Shown in pieces: positions 1 to 9,053 of a DNA stretch of 64,000 nt (within the stretch, counting starts at the first letter, position 1; the number at the start of each line of letters is the position of its first letter). The translations under genes and the position numbers were made by a program. Source of the DNA: Bacteroidota bacterium (lineage in GTDB: Bacteria; Bacteroidota; Bacteroidia; UKL13-3). The DNA lies in the NCBI GenBank assembly GCA_013298895.1, contig JAAFJM010000018.1, positions 1 to 64,000 on the forward strand. The letters run 5' to 3'. The notes beneath the pieces are model-generated. The model saw only the letters and a program-made list of their open reading frames with translations. It was not told where the DNA came from and did not search any database.

Positions 1-86
1 TGGCTAGAAAGAAAATCCTGAATAATTTTGTGTCTTTCATCTACGGTAAAATATTTACCTGTTTTTTGAATAATTTTTTTGTCCAT
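1..86 (-). CDS. Transposase-like protein, N-terminal fragment (IS orfA type)
   Basis: The start codon is at 86 and the frame is open to the window edge, giving 28 residues beginning MDKKIIQKTGKYFTVDERHK. This resembles the first residues of the helix-turn-helix (orfA-type) subunit of IS3-like transposases, in which a 'T..Y..DE+..II..FL' stretch precedes the first helix. The sequence upstream of the start (about 87-130, read on the minus strand as a TGACTTGTCCTA-like motif) looks like an IS terminus. The rest of the element lies outside the window, so the family is inferred from a short piece only. It is probably an IS that ends just before the hairpin at 149-192. Confidence 0.45.
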   Translation of the reverse strand, partial: MDKKIIQKTGKYFTVDERHKIIQDFLSS

Positions 87-148
87 TTTTTACATTTTTT
101 GTGTAAACCTATTTTAGGACAAGTCAACTTGTATTAATACTAAGAAAG

Positions 149-192
149 TTGCGCATTCTTGCGCAATAATTGCAATGCGCAAGAATGCGCAA
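149..192. repeat. Perfect 17-bp inverted repeat built of four TGCGCA hexamers
   Basis: The arms are 149-165 and 176-192 with a 10-nt loop. Each arm contains the self-complementary hexamer TGCGCA twice, flanking TTCT or AGAA. The GC-rich hexamers stand out in AT-rich surroundings. It sits between the IS end and the terminator of the large exported protein. It could be a terminator-like structure, a protein-binding site or a small palindromic repeat element. Confidence 0.6.
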
Positions 193-200
193 ACAAATAA

Positions 201-237
201 AACACCTCGATATTAGGTAATATCGAGGTGTTCCTTT
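201..237 (-). terminator. Strong hairpin terminator of the large T9SS protein gene
   Basis: A perfect 15-bp stem (201-215 with 218-232) lies directly after the stop codon at 238-240. On the minus strand it is followed by TTATTTGTTTG. The run of T on the plus side (235-239) means it could work in both directions. Confidence 0.75.
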
Positions 238-3200
238 TTAGTGAATTACACTCATGGTTTTAGTCAGTTTTACGCTATTATCTACCACTATTGAGTAGTA
301 ATATAATCCGTTAGCTAAATTGCTTCCATCTATTTCTACTTTATCAATAGGTTTTTGTAGTTTTTGACTGAACAATACTTGACCCAAAATATTAGTAATA
401 CGTAACTCTGCTTGATTAAAACTTTGCCATATTTGGTAATCAATGATGGTGGATTGATTAAATGGATTAGGATAGTTGCTAAGTTGTATGTTGTTAGTTG
501 ACAGTTCATAGCTGGTTGATGGACGATAGACCATAGACGATGGTTTGTTGCTTTTTGTATTAGTTTCAAAAAATGCAGTTTTGTTTGCAGTTTTTAAAGC
601 AACACCAAGATGCAAGCTATCAACCCAAACAGTATCGCAGTATTGCCATGAGTTACATTTATTACTTGCTGTTAAGCAAACCACATAGTTACTATCAAAT
701 GCAGGGAAAGTGTGAATAGGATTTTGCTCAAAGCTATTAGGACTTCCATCGCCAAAATTCCACTCATAGTTAGTAGCACTGCTAATAGGTTCGGTATTAT
801 TCATAAAATAAACGGTACTATCAAACTGTAATGCTGGATAAAATAAGGGAGTAAGAACGGTATCAACCATTACTGTTATTTCATCTATTTCAGTTGTGTT
901 ATAAGCTATTACTGTAAGCGTATATTTTTGGGTTTGGGTTGGTAATTGATAAATTAATTGATTGTGACCAATATCTCTTAACTCGAATTTTCCTTCATAA
1001 TCAGTTATTCCATTCCAATATATTTTAATATCTGCTAAATATTCATCATTAAATGTTTTAAAATTATCAAATAAAGTTTTTAAGTTTAATTCAATAATTG
1101 AATTCCTGGCAATTGAATCTAAATTATCTCTAATAACTGTGCTTTCCCCTTCGTTTATTCTATCTACAAAATAATTAAATGCGGCTGTTTTTGAAATAGA
1201 ATTATCATAAAGCATATTTAGATACTCAGGATACCAATTTTGATTTAATATTAAATGTTTGGTAACAAAGTTATTGTACTGTGCTTTAAAGCTTAAATTA
1301 TTTCCCATGTATTTTTTAAACAAATCGTGGTGCATAAACGCAGTAAAATAATGAATGTTTAAGTTATTGTCTATAATTATATTGTTATAACGTTTATTAA
1401 AAGCCGCGGTATCGTAATAACACATCCAACCTAAAAACATAGAATAATCGAAAGTATTTCCAAGAACCACTGCTTGACCGCTGGTATAACATAAGGTATC
1501 GTTATGGCCTGCATTGGCGTATTTATTGTATTTTATATAGGCTGTATCTGTGGTTGTACATCCATTTTTATAGGCTGACAGAACATAAGTAATGTTTTCA
1601 TTCGGAGTGCTGATGGGGGTTAAGCTATTAGCAGAATCGAGCCAAGTGGTGGGTTCCCATTTAAAACTATCAATACTACTTGTATAGCCATGCAGTTTTA
1701 CCGAGGTGGCTGCATCTAATTGTTGAGAGTAAACTGTGGGACGTTCTAATATAATTTTTGCAGCCAATGGAACTGTTACTTCTGTATTAAAAGTTTTGCT
1801 TCCACATACAGAATTTACTAGTAAGGTAATGGCATATTTTCGCCCTGATTTAAAGTAATAATCTTCAAAATTATAAGCATTTGGCAAGGTGTCGTTATAG
1901 GTACGGCTAAAACTTTGAGTAACTCCTTTTCTTACCTTACTTAAGCTTGAATCGGGTATTTCGGTAACTTCAAAGGCATAGGAACTTACAGGGTATTTAT
2001 TGAGTTTGGTTATGGAAACAGTAGCAGTGCCTATTCCCTCGCATATTTCGGTAGGCATACTTATGCTTATTTGTGGTGTATCCATGGCATATATATAGCT
2101 TATGGTATCATCCATTATTCCGCAATCGTTCCAAACTCTTATGGTTAACCTGTGTGTGGTGCCTGCCTTAAACCAAAAAGTTAAATCATCTGGAGCTGTG
2201 CGTGGTTCTTTACAAACTGGGTCGGGTAATATAGAATCGGTAATTAAGGTATCAATAATACAGGTGTCTTGCCAACGAAATACGCTACTGTCTCTATCTC
2301 TTGAGTAAACTTTAAAACTATCTACTCTGCATACTTCAATTGTTGTTCTGGCATCGTTAAGTATTCTGTTTAGTTTTATATATAATGGTTCATTTGGACA
2401 TAAGGTATCATTTTTAGCTTGAAAAGTAGCTAAAGGTTTAGCAAAATTGGTATATCCCCATGGTTTATTAATAATTGGACTTGTGCTATCTAAACCACAA
2501 ATAGGATAGGTTGGAAATGTTAAAGGTAAAATAGTATCTTGATACAAAATAGTTTTTATAAAATACGCTACACCTTCATAAGCTTTAGGTAAGCCACTGG
2601 CTGTTGGTATTATAAACATATTTCTGTCGGTGGTATCGCCAATGGTGCTGCGGTAGCTAATTTGTGCACCTGGTTCTATGTGTATGTATGCGCCTGGCTC
2701 GGCTATTATTTCGCCCCAACCTTGGTTACAGGTTCCGCTATCGCCTATTTCCAAATATGCGCCCGCTTTTACTATTAAGCTTCCACCTTGTTTTACATAT
2801 ATAGCTCCTCCATTTCTAACATAGGTTTGGCTTCCTAGTTCCAATACCAAGGCACTGTTATTATTAATGGTTAAGGAACTATTATCGCTATAGGCAGCTA
2901 CCATAGAGTCTATTCCTTTACAGGTTTTATGCTCATAGGCTTTACTTTGGCATGGGCCTTCTATTATTAATAAGTTTTTGTTACGTAAATATACGCCTTC
3001 ACACATTTTTATTTTGGCACTATTGGTTATTTGCAAAAGCCCATTTGGCTGCTTTATGGTAAGTTTATTACCTAAAACATGTGTTAATTTATCATCTGCT
3101 TCAAAGGTGTCAACTATATTCATCCAAGTAGGTGGAAAATAACAGTTTACACAATTTTGTTTTTCGCTAATGAAAAATGATACTGCTTTAGTAGGAACTG

Positions 3201-6162
3201 CCATGTATAATACACGCGTTAATGAATCGTATCTACTTGGCAAGGTATCGTAAGTTCCTACGGTTAACGCTACCATATCTTTACCCCTGCCTACATCGGC
3301 TAGGTATATTTCTATGCTATCGGCAGTGGTATTAGTAGCTAATGGAGTAATATTGGCTATGTAGGAATAACGAGATTGAAAACCCAAATAGGCATTCATT
3401 AAAATGGGCGATTTAATTAAAAAAGTATCGTTAAATTTGAGGTACGAACCATTATCTAAACTAACATATTTTATATTTATATAGCTAGCAGGGCAGTATT
3501 TATATCCTTGTATGTTTTTAGCATAGGTATTGTGTTTTATAAATGCTTTTTGCGCATTTAGGTATAATTTAATATTGCTTTGCGTAGGTAGGTTAAATGG
3601 ATTGGTTAAGGTATCGGCAATTCCTCCTTCCCAACGAGCAAAATGGAAGTGTGAGGCTGTATCGTTAATATATTTTGGAAAATTTGACTTACCAAACTTT
3701 GCTTGAATAGAAGTATCAACCCCATTTATAAACCTTATTTTAGTAGTTACGTGGTCGGCTGTTTCGTCTTTGGTAACTTTGGGTAAAGGCCAGTCGCATT
3801 TTTGAGGATACAAGAATGATTGGAAGATGGTTTTATTTACAGGCTGTCTCAATCGTAAACGAGTATGATAACCTCCTGAAATATTTTTGCTTTGAGTGCC
3901 ATTAAGTGCATTGTTATATGTTAGTGGAGATTCTATATATTTTTTATTACTGAAATTATTATTCAATGCGCTTATATGCGCTGTTAACCCCCAACCCAAT
4001 GGAGAAGAACAAGGATATGTCCAACAATGTAGACTATCACCATTTAATATATATTCTTTGTTGTAACTTTTTTTTCCATTAATAATAATATCAGAATTTC
4101 CATTTCCATTTAAATTAAGTGAAACATATTTATATGCTTCATTATCATTAAACACTTCATGGGCATCTATATAATCTGTTATAAAATAATAAAAATTTTC
4201 TGATGAATTAATTGATTGAACATTCCTTGTTATAACACTTCCATATAATTTTTTATCATCATCCCTAAAGTCAAAAGTTAAATCAAAAGCTTTATTATTA
4301 CTAATTTCACCATCATCTAAGAGTTCATATTTAGGGTTTTTATAAACTTGTTGAAATGCATAAATATTCAATGGATCTATTTCAATTGTATTATGCATCC
4401 AATATTTATTGGTATTAGCACCTTCATAAGGATTCCAGCCTGTGTAAGGTGGGTCAATAGCTAATGGAATATCCTCAGTACTGTTTTTATCTTTAGCCAT
4501 AAAGCTAAAACTACCCATATCATCATCTTCATGATTGCTAGTCCAATCGGTTGTTGTTCCATCCACAGCTAAATCTTTTTCAAAAAGCATATAAAAAGTA
4601 TGTTTTGCATCTTTAGTTGAATTACGCAAAACTAAGTTACCTGCATCTCCCATTAACTCAACTTTTGGCTTATCATTGGTATATAAAGGAATATTATTAC
4701 CACCTATCATGGCCACATAATCAACGTAATAACTTTGGTTTAGCCCTTCAATTCCTCTATTAAATTTAGCAATACCCGTAATAGCCAAAATACCATTTTT
4801 TGCAAATTCTGAATTATCAAAAGATGGCTGGGTATTATTTTCTGTTAATAAATTATTATACCAATTAAAAATATTTATTATTTCATTTTTCTTAATAAAT
4901 GGCTCATCGCTCCAATTAGGATACAAATTTTTTTGAGTTATCATAGCAGGGATTCCGCAATCAAACAACCCGTAACTTGCATAGCCTGGCCCTTCGGCAT
5001 ATACACTGTATGAATCAGTTATTTTGTTTCTGGGGGATTGTGGTACATCTTTAATTATAATATCCTGAATACCTCCTAATAAATTGGGGAATCCTATTGG
5101 ATTAAAGTATGGTACTTTATGTTTGCCAATAAACAAATTATCAACTAATCCATTTTGGCCTAACTTGTTCCAATTAATGGGGCTATAATTAGGGCGTGGA
5201 ATATTAAAACCATCACCCCAAAGCCAACCCAATAAACCTGTTAAATAATTGGTTTCTACCCCAGCATCATTAAGTACTTGTGCTGACATTAAAACTGCAC
5301 TTGCTGCTGCTATTCCGTGGTTCTTTTTCCACCCTATGGCATGTTCTGTAATTCCAAAATCACCCTCACTATATTTATAAATATCGCGTGTATATTTTCT
5401 TAATTTATTTCTTGGCGAACAATCGCCTGAATTTCTATCAGCATCTCCAAAACCCCAAGGATTTCTTCCAGCATTCCTTAATAAACTATCCTCATAAGAT
5501 GCTTTTAATAAATCGTAGGCTTGTAGCCAAATAATTAAAGAGCGGGTATAGCCTTGCATTTTTGAGTAAAATTCTACTTCTCGGTTATATACATTATACG
5601 ATAATATAACTGGGCCATAAACTGGAATGGCATATGCCCATGGCGAAACAGCATCGCCATCTATTTCACCATCAAGGTTTTCAAAGGCATTTAATGCTTT
5701 GTCTCTAAAAGCATTTCGGGCTGCTGTAGAACTACCATTATCTAAAGGATTTCCATTTCCATCAAGCCCTATTAAAAATACAAAGGCACAGTTTTTTGCA
5801 TATAAAGCCAATGGACTCACCACTTTGTTTGCTTCCATACCATTGTCTGTAGGCATACTATTAGGTGGGGTTACGTTATTGTAGATGGCTTGGTAGGCTT
5901 TGTAAACGGGACCATTTAAAGAATCTACTTGTTTATTTTCATTTATTATTCTGTCTCTAATGTTTTTTAGGTTTACATCAAAACTTTTAAACACATGTCT
6001 ATCAAAAGTAGTATAAGGATGGCCATATGTCATATTTGCTATTTTGTGTCTTTTGCGAAATAATTCCTCAACATCAGTACAATGTTGTGAATAGCAGGTG
6101 TTTTCAATTAAAAAAATTAAAAGAAATAAGCAATACTTTATTTTAATAACTTTATTTTTCAT
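238..6162 (-). CDS. Giant exported heparinase II/III-like protein with PKD domain and T9SS sorting domain
   Basis: The product is about 1,974 residues. I start it at 6162 (MKNKVIKIKYC, a signal peptide ending near CYSQ) rather than at the upstream in-frame ATG; this start overlaps the stop of the upstream lipoprotein gene by 11 nt, suggesting translational coupling. Residues ~110-445 look like the alpha/alpha toroid of chondroitin/alginate/heparin lyases (KKNHG near 280, GPGYASYG near 395). Residues ~490-850 look like the beta-sandwich of heparinase II/III (NHEDDDMGSF near 545, HNTIEID near 592). Long beta-rich repeats follow, then a clear PKD domain (EWNFGDG, about residue 1,800) and a type A T9SS sorting domain (SNYPNPFN...NLANGLYYYSI) at the C-terminus. 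It is presumably exported by the type IX system and bound to the surface. Enzymatic activity is inferred from pattern only; adhesion is an alternative role. Confidence 0.8.
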   Translation of the reverse strand: MKNKVIKIKYCLFLLIFLIENTCYSQHCTDVEELFRKRHKIANMTYGHPYTTFDRHVFKSFDVNLKNIRDRIINENKQVDSLNGPVYKAYQAIYNNVTPPNSMPTDNGMEANKVVSPLALYAKNCAFVFLIGLDGNGNPLDNGSSTAARNAFRDKALNAFENLDGEIDGDAVSPWAYAIPVYGPVILSYNVYNREVEFYSKMQGYTRSLIIWLQAYDLLKASYEDSLLRNAGRNPWGFGDADRNSGDCSPRNKLRKYTRDIYKYSEGDFGITEHAIGWKKNHGIAAASAVLMSAQVLNDAGVETNYLTGLLGWLWGDGFNIPRPNYSPINWNKLGQNGLVDNLFIGKHKVPYFNPIGFPNLLGGIQDIIIKDVPQSPRNKITDSYSVYAEGPGYASYGLFDCGIPAMITQKNLYPNWSDEPFIKKNEIINIFNWYNNLLTENNTQPSFDNSEFAKNGILAITGIAKFNRGIEGLNQSYYVDYVAMIGGNNIPLYTNDKPKVELMGDAGNLVLRNSTKDAKHTFYMLFEKDLAVDGTTTDWTSNHEDDDMGSFSFMAKDKNSTEDIPLAIDPPYTGWNPYEGANTNKYWMHNTIEIDPLNIYAFQQVYKNPKYELLDDGEISNNKAFDLTFDFRDDDKKLYGSVITRNVQSINSSENFYYFITDYIDAHEVFNDNEAYKYVSLNLNGNGNSDIIINGKKSYNKEYILNGDSLHCWTYPCSSPLGWGLTAHISALNNNFSNKKYIESPLTYNNALNGTQSKNISGGYHTRLRLRQPVNKTIFQSFLYPQKCDWPLPKVTKDETADHVTTKIRFINGVDTSIQAKFGKSNFPKYINDTASHFHFARWEGGIADTLTNPFNLPTQSNIKLYLNAQKAFIKHNTYAKNIQGYKYCPASYINIKYVSLDNGSYLKFNDTFLIKSPILMNAYLGFQSRYSYIANITPLATNTTADSIEIYLADVGRGKDMVALTVGTYDTLPSRYDSLTRVLYMAVPTKAVSFFISEKQNCVNCYFPPTWMNIVDTFEADDKLTHVLGNKLTIKQPNGLLQITNSAKIKMCEGVYLRNKNLLIIEGPCQSKAYEHKTCKGIDSMVAAYSDNSSLTINNNSALVLELGSQTYVRNGGAIYVKQGGSLIVKAGAYLEIGDSGTCNQGWGEIIAEPGAYIHIEPGAQISYRSTIGDTTDRNMFIIPTASGLPKAYEGVAYFIKTILYQDTILPLTFPTYPICGLDSTSPIINKPWGYTNFAKPLATFQAKNDTLCPNEPLYIKLNRILNDARTTIEVCRVDSFKVYSRDRDSSVFRWQDTCIIDTLITDSILPDPVCKEPRTAPDDLTFWFKAGTTHRLTIRVWNDCGIMDDTISYIYAMDTPQISISMPTEICEGIGTATVSITKLNKYPVSSYAFEVTEIPDSSLSKVRKGVTQSFSRTYNDTLPNAYNFEDYYFKSGRKYAITLLVNSVCGSKTFNTEVTVPLAAKIILERPTVYSQQLDAATSVKLHGYTSSIDSFKWEPTTWLDSANSLTPISTPNENITYVLSAYKNGCTTTDTAYIKYNKYANAGHNDTLCYTSGQAVVLGNTFDYSMFLGWMCYYDTAAFNKRYNNIIIDNNLNIHYFTAFMHHDLFKKYMGNNLSFKAQYNNFVTKHLILNQNWYPEYLNMLYDNSISKTAAFNYFVDRINEGESTVIRDNLDSIARNSIIELNLKTLFDNFKTFNDEYLADIKIYWNGITDYEGKFELRDIGHNQLIYQLPTQTQKYTLTVIAYNTTEIDEITVMVDTVLTPLFYPALQFDSTVYFMNNTEPISSATNYEWNFGDGSPNSFEQNPIHTFPAFDSNYVVCLTASNKCNSWQYCDTVWVDSLHLGVALKTANKTAFFETNTKSNKPSSMVYRPSTSYELSTNNIQLSNYPNPFNQSTIIDYQIWQSFNQAELRITNILGQVLFSQKLQKPIDKVEIDGSNLANGLYYYSIVVDNSVKLTKTMSVIH

Positions 6163-6778
6163 AATACATCCAACTAGTGTTATCATTTAAATACTCAAAC
6201 TTTAAAATACCATAACTGTTGTTTATGAATATATTCCAATCAATAAAAAATATTTTATTAACTTTCTTGTATGATTTTCCATTTAAAATCAAATCATCAA
6301 AAAAATTTTCAGGAAACTTAATCCCAATGGCATTATTACTTATTCCTGCAAAAAGTCTTTGATTAAATTTTACACTTAATAAAAATAAGCCTAAAGTTTC
6401 TGTTTTATAATCAAGTTTAACATCAAAATTTCCATTACCTTTAATAGTTGTATAGGTATTGTGTATGGTTTGGTAAAAGTTTTGGTCGTAACCACAATCA
6501 GGGCTTCCTATATTTCCTTTTTCCGTGTACCAAGTGGTATCAGTTTTGGTTTTTACAAAGGTTAGTGTATCACCTTTATCGCTTGTGTAACTAATGGTAT
6601 CAAAAGCAGGATTGGTAAAATAAGGTGTTTGGTTTAATTGTTCTGCGGTTAAGTAGTAATAGTTGTCTTTAGGGGTGTAACATCCATTTTTAGGGTCTTT
6701 ACTACAGCTTTGCAATAGCAGAATTATGGTTATTGTGCTAAGTAGTTTTATGCCTACGGCATTGTTTAGTGTTTTCAT
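6152..6778 (-). CDS. Lipoprotein of unknown function, paired with the T9SS protein
   Basis: The product is 208 residues from the ATG at 6778 (MKTLNNAVGIKLL). A lipobox, LLLQSC|SKD, ends the signal peptide, so the protein should be a lipoprotein. I chose this start because the longer frame adds a non-signal leader. The mature part contains SDKGDTLTFV and PDCGY motifs and is beta-rich. It is transcribed just upstream of, and overlaps by 11 nt, the giant heparinase-like gene. A second, decayed copy of the same design (lipobox, SDKGDTATL, NPDCGA) lies at 15700-16292. I do not recognise a named family. Confidence 0.7.
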   Translation of the reverse strand: MKTLNNAVGIKLLSTITIILLLQSCSKDPKNGCYTPKDNYYYLTAEQLNQTPYFTNPAFDTISYTSDKGDTLTFVKTKTDTTWYTEKGNIGSPDCGYDQNFYQTIHNTYTTIKGNGNFDVKLDYKTETLGLFLLSVKFNQRLFAGISNNAIGIKFPENFFDDLILNGKSYKKVNKIFFIDWNIFINNSYGILKFEYLNDNTSWMYYEK

Positions 6779-6814
6779 TGTTATGTAGTTTTTTAGTTTT
6801 TTCAAATGAGGCAA

Positions 6815-7181
6815 TAATTAATTAATTAAAACATACCTATAAATAGGTATTTTTTACAATAACAAACATTGGTTATTTTAATTGTAATTACAATAAATAA
6901 TTTTTTAATGTGGCCAATAAAATTTATTGCACTTATTACCAATAAATTAACGATAAAAGAGGCCTGAATTTTTATGGTTATTTATAACCAAATCTGGTAC
7001 TTTATAACCAGATTTTTTTAATGATAATTAATGAGGGGTAAACAAGAAAAACCCACCTGATGAGTAGTTTTCAACTTACTAGGTGGGTTTAAATAAAATC
7101 CATTAACAATTAAATATTATGCATGTTCAAAAAAAGCTAATCAATTTACATAAAAATTAACATAGCTAACAATTACAATCT
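6815..7181. other. Gene-free stretch with two hairpins at the left edge of the integrative element
   Basis: I see no gene here. Two copies of TTTATAACCA (6981-6990, 7001-7010) flank a hairpin of 9-bp arms (6990-6998 and 7008-7016) followed by a T-run on the plus strand. GGGGTAAACAA at 7035-7045 repeats a sequence near the integrase (11092-11102) and may mark the element's left end. A second hairpin (7049-7058 with 7081-7090) is the terminator of the element's minus-strand genes. Confidence 0.5.
7045..7090 (-). terminator. Terminator of the element's minus-strand operon
   Basis: The 10-bp arms at 7049-7058 and 7081-7090 (AAACCCACCT / AGGTGGGTTT) enclose a 22-nt loop. On the minus strand the stem is followed by TTTCTTGTTT. 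It lies about 90 nt after the stop of the DnaC-like gene. Confidence 0.6.
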
Positions 7182-7958
7182 TTAACCTGAAATTGCGCGA
7201 TAATCTTTATAAGAATCTCCACTTCCTAAAATCACAATATTACACATTTGCATTAGTCTGCTTGTTACCCTATGTCCATAACGACTTATTATCTCATCTA
7301 TTGTTAAATTTGTGGTAAAGTGGGATAGTAGGTTATATTTTAAAAACAAATCATATCTACCAAAAATAATATCAGCCATCGCATCAATCTTACTTCCAAA
7401 GTGATTTTTTTCTTCTTCCACACCTAAATCATCAAAACAATGGTGCTTTTTAATCAGGCTTCGTCCATTATTACTTTTGAAAATAGCTCCTTCAATGTAA
7501 TTACGCAAAATTTGTTCACCATCTTTAGCTACTAAATTAGCTATTTGATAACAATTACTAATTCCAGTTTTTTTAAATAATTGACTTTTTAAAATTTCTG
7601 AATTATTCAAAGTCAATACTTCATTACTAGTTAAAATGTCTTGAAGAACTCTGAATAAAAATGTTTTACCAGAACCTACGTTACCTAAGATTAACAATCC
7701 TTTTTTAGGACTTTGATTCAATTCAGTTGCTATATCGTAATGACCACTTAAAAGAGCAATAAACAAATCAATTTGTTTTGAATTATCTTTACCTATTAAG
7801 AACGACTTTTGTTGTTCATTAATAGCTCTCCTATTAGCAAAATCTAAAAAAACGCTCTTTATTGTTTTAAAACTTATTAGCTCCAAAGTCTTTGTTACTT
7901 GCTGATTTAAATGATTTTGAACCTTCATTTCTTCTATCATTTTTTTTATTGTATCCAT
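7182..7958 (-). CDS. DnaC/IstB-like AAA+ ATPase
   Basis: The product is 258 residues. Walker A is GNVGSGKT (about residues 91-98), Walker B is CFDDLG (about 172-177), and there is a sensor/arginine region, RYGHRVTSRL, near the C-terminus. The fold and size match helicase loaders of the DnaC family and IstB-type ATPases. Its start overlaps the preceding DUF6291-like gene by 92 nt in a different frame, so translation is likely coupled. Next to a replication-type protein in an integrative element, a role in loading the host DnaB helicase onto an element origin is the best inference. Confidence 0.75.
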   Translation of the reverse strand: MDTIKKMIEEMKVQNHLNQQVTKTLELISFKTIKSVFLDFANRRAINEQQKSFLIGKDNSKQIDLFIALLSGHYDIATELNQSPKKGLLILGNVGSGKTFLFRVLQDILTSNEVLTLNNSEILKSQLFKKTGISNCYQIANLVAKDGEQILRNYIEGAIFKSNNGRSLIKKHHCFDDLGVEEEKNHFGSKIDAMADIIFGRYDLFLKYNLLSHFTTNLTIDEIISRYGHRVTSRLMQMCNIVILGSGDSYKDYRAISG

Positions 7959-8601
7959 TTGCCAAATTCTTAATTATTAAATTTATACTGTTTTTAAAGT
8001 GCTTAATGTCTTCAAAAGAAATACCATTGTATTCCTCATCAAATGTTTTTATAAAATCTGCTAATTCTACTTTTTTAGTTTTAAGCCGAGTGTTTAAGAA
8101 ACTGATGTATTCGGAACTTTTAGCTAATAGGCTGGGTGCACCTTTATAGTGAACATTTTTAATTGAAAATTCAAATTCACTATTATCTAAAATAATTACC
8201 TTATCATTTTCATTTACATTATCAGTTCCATTTCCATTATCAGTTAAATTCGTTGAAGTAACTTCAACATGCTTTAAGTTAGTTGAAGTTACTTCAACAT
8301 TTTTTAGTTTCGTTGAAATTTCGATATCGTCACTTTTAGATGATTTTCTAATATCAGCACTCCGTTTACCTGCCAAGCTTTGCGCTTTCTTTTTTGCTTC
8401 ATACTTCTTTGAATCTCTTGTAATTTGTAGCTTTACAGGTTCTAAAGCTACTTTAACTGCAATATCTTCAATTTGAAATTCTTGTTGATTTACAAATTTT
8501 AAAATACATAAAAACAAATCACCCCTTTGCTTATCATTTAAAATTTCAACTGTACTTATTAAATCAGCATATAAAACGAATGATTTTTTTTCTAGTTCCA
8601 T
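7867..8601 (-). CDS. DUF6291-like replication-associated protein
   Basis: The product is 244 residues. The N-terminal ~80 residues (KKSFVLYADLISTVEILNDK...) match the pattern of DUF6291-type proteins, which are often found in phages and mobile elements beside replication genes. A low-complexity linker follows with three copies of a ten-residue unit (VEVTSTNL type, residues ~93-118), then a helical C-terminal half (EYISFLNTRLKTKK...) resembling the DnaD-type region of such proteins. The DNA encoding the repeats is palindromic (see 8252-8328). It overlaps the DnaC-like gene downstream and the HTH gene upstream (by 10 nt), forming a tight operon. Confidence 0.6.
   Translation of the reverse strand: MELEKKSFVLYADLISTVEILNDKQRGDLFLCILKFVNQQEFQIEDIAVKVALEPVKLQITRDSKKYEAKKKAQSLAGKRSADIRKSSKSDDIEISTKLKNVEVTSTNLKHVEVTSTNLTDNGNGTDNVNENDKVIILDNSEFEFSIKNVHYKGAPSLLAKSSEYISFLNTRLKTKKVELADFIKTFDEEYNGISFEDIKHFKNSINLIIKNLANGYNKKNDRRNEGSKSFKSASNKDFGANKF
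8252..8328. repeat. Three 30-bp-period palindromic repeats inside the DUF6291-like gene
   Basis: The 17-bp palindromes GTTGAAGTAACTTCAAC (8252-8268) and GTTGAAGTTACTTCAAC (8282-8298) are followed by a partial copy, GTTGAAATTTC, at 8312. The period is exactly 30 bp, so it encodes ten-residue repeats. The regular palindromes inside a replication-type gene are suggestive of iterons or an origin. Confidence 0.6.
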
Positions 8602-8876
8602 TTTTTAAACCCTTTCTTATAATTTTTCATGAATAATTCCTCCACATCAGAAGGCTTGTAATAAATTTTATTTCCAATTTGCGAGAAAGAAATAATCCCT
8701 TCATCTCTGTAAAACTGTGCGGTTCTTACGGAAATCTTCATTATTTCCATAAACTCTTTGTTATCTAACCATTTTTCGGTTAGCTTTTCTTCTTTTTTTA
8801 ATAGGCTTTGTTTGATTTCGTCTATTTTATTTACCAACTCCTCAAATGCCTTCTTTTCTAATAAAACAACTTCCAT
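8592..8876 (-). CDS. Helix-turn-helix (MerR/excisionase-type) DNA-binding protein
   Basis: The product is 94 residues, starting at 8876 (MEVVLLEKKAFEEL). An N-terminal helical segment precedes an HTH_17-type domain: WLDNKEFMEIMKIS, RTAQFYRDEG, and then the wing IGNKIYYKPSDVEE. This domain is typical of small excisionase/regulator proteins of Bacteroidota mobile elements. It lies between the 253-aa gene and the replication genes and overlaps the latter by 10 nt. It probably regulates or directs excision of the element. Confidence 0.75.
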   Translation of the reverse strand: MEVVLLEKKAFEELVNKIDEIKQSLLKKEEKLTEKWLDNKEFMEIMKISVRTAQFYRDEGIISFSQIGNKIYYKPSDVEELFMKNYKKGFKKWN

Positions 8877-9053
8877 AATTAAAAAATTTGTGATGCAAAA
8901 GAGTGAAAACAAAAACAAATAAAATTTCGAAAATTAGAATTGTCGTGTAAAATGTCGTGTTCAAAAAACTCCAAAACAAAAGCCAGTCCTTATGAGACTG
9001 GCTTTTAAATTTCCTGAAATTTCCTTTTTTTATTTTATGGAATGTCGAGTTTA

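Noticed and set aside
6990..7016. Intrinsic terminator on the plus strand
   Set aside because: The hairpin and T-run are good, but no plus-strand gene precedes it; I describe it only as part of the intergenic stretch.
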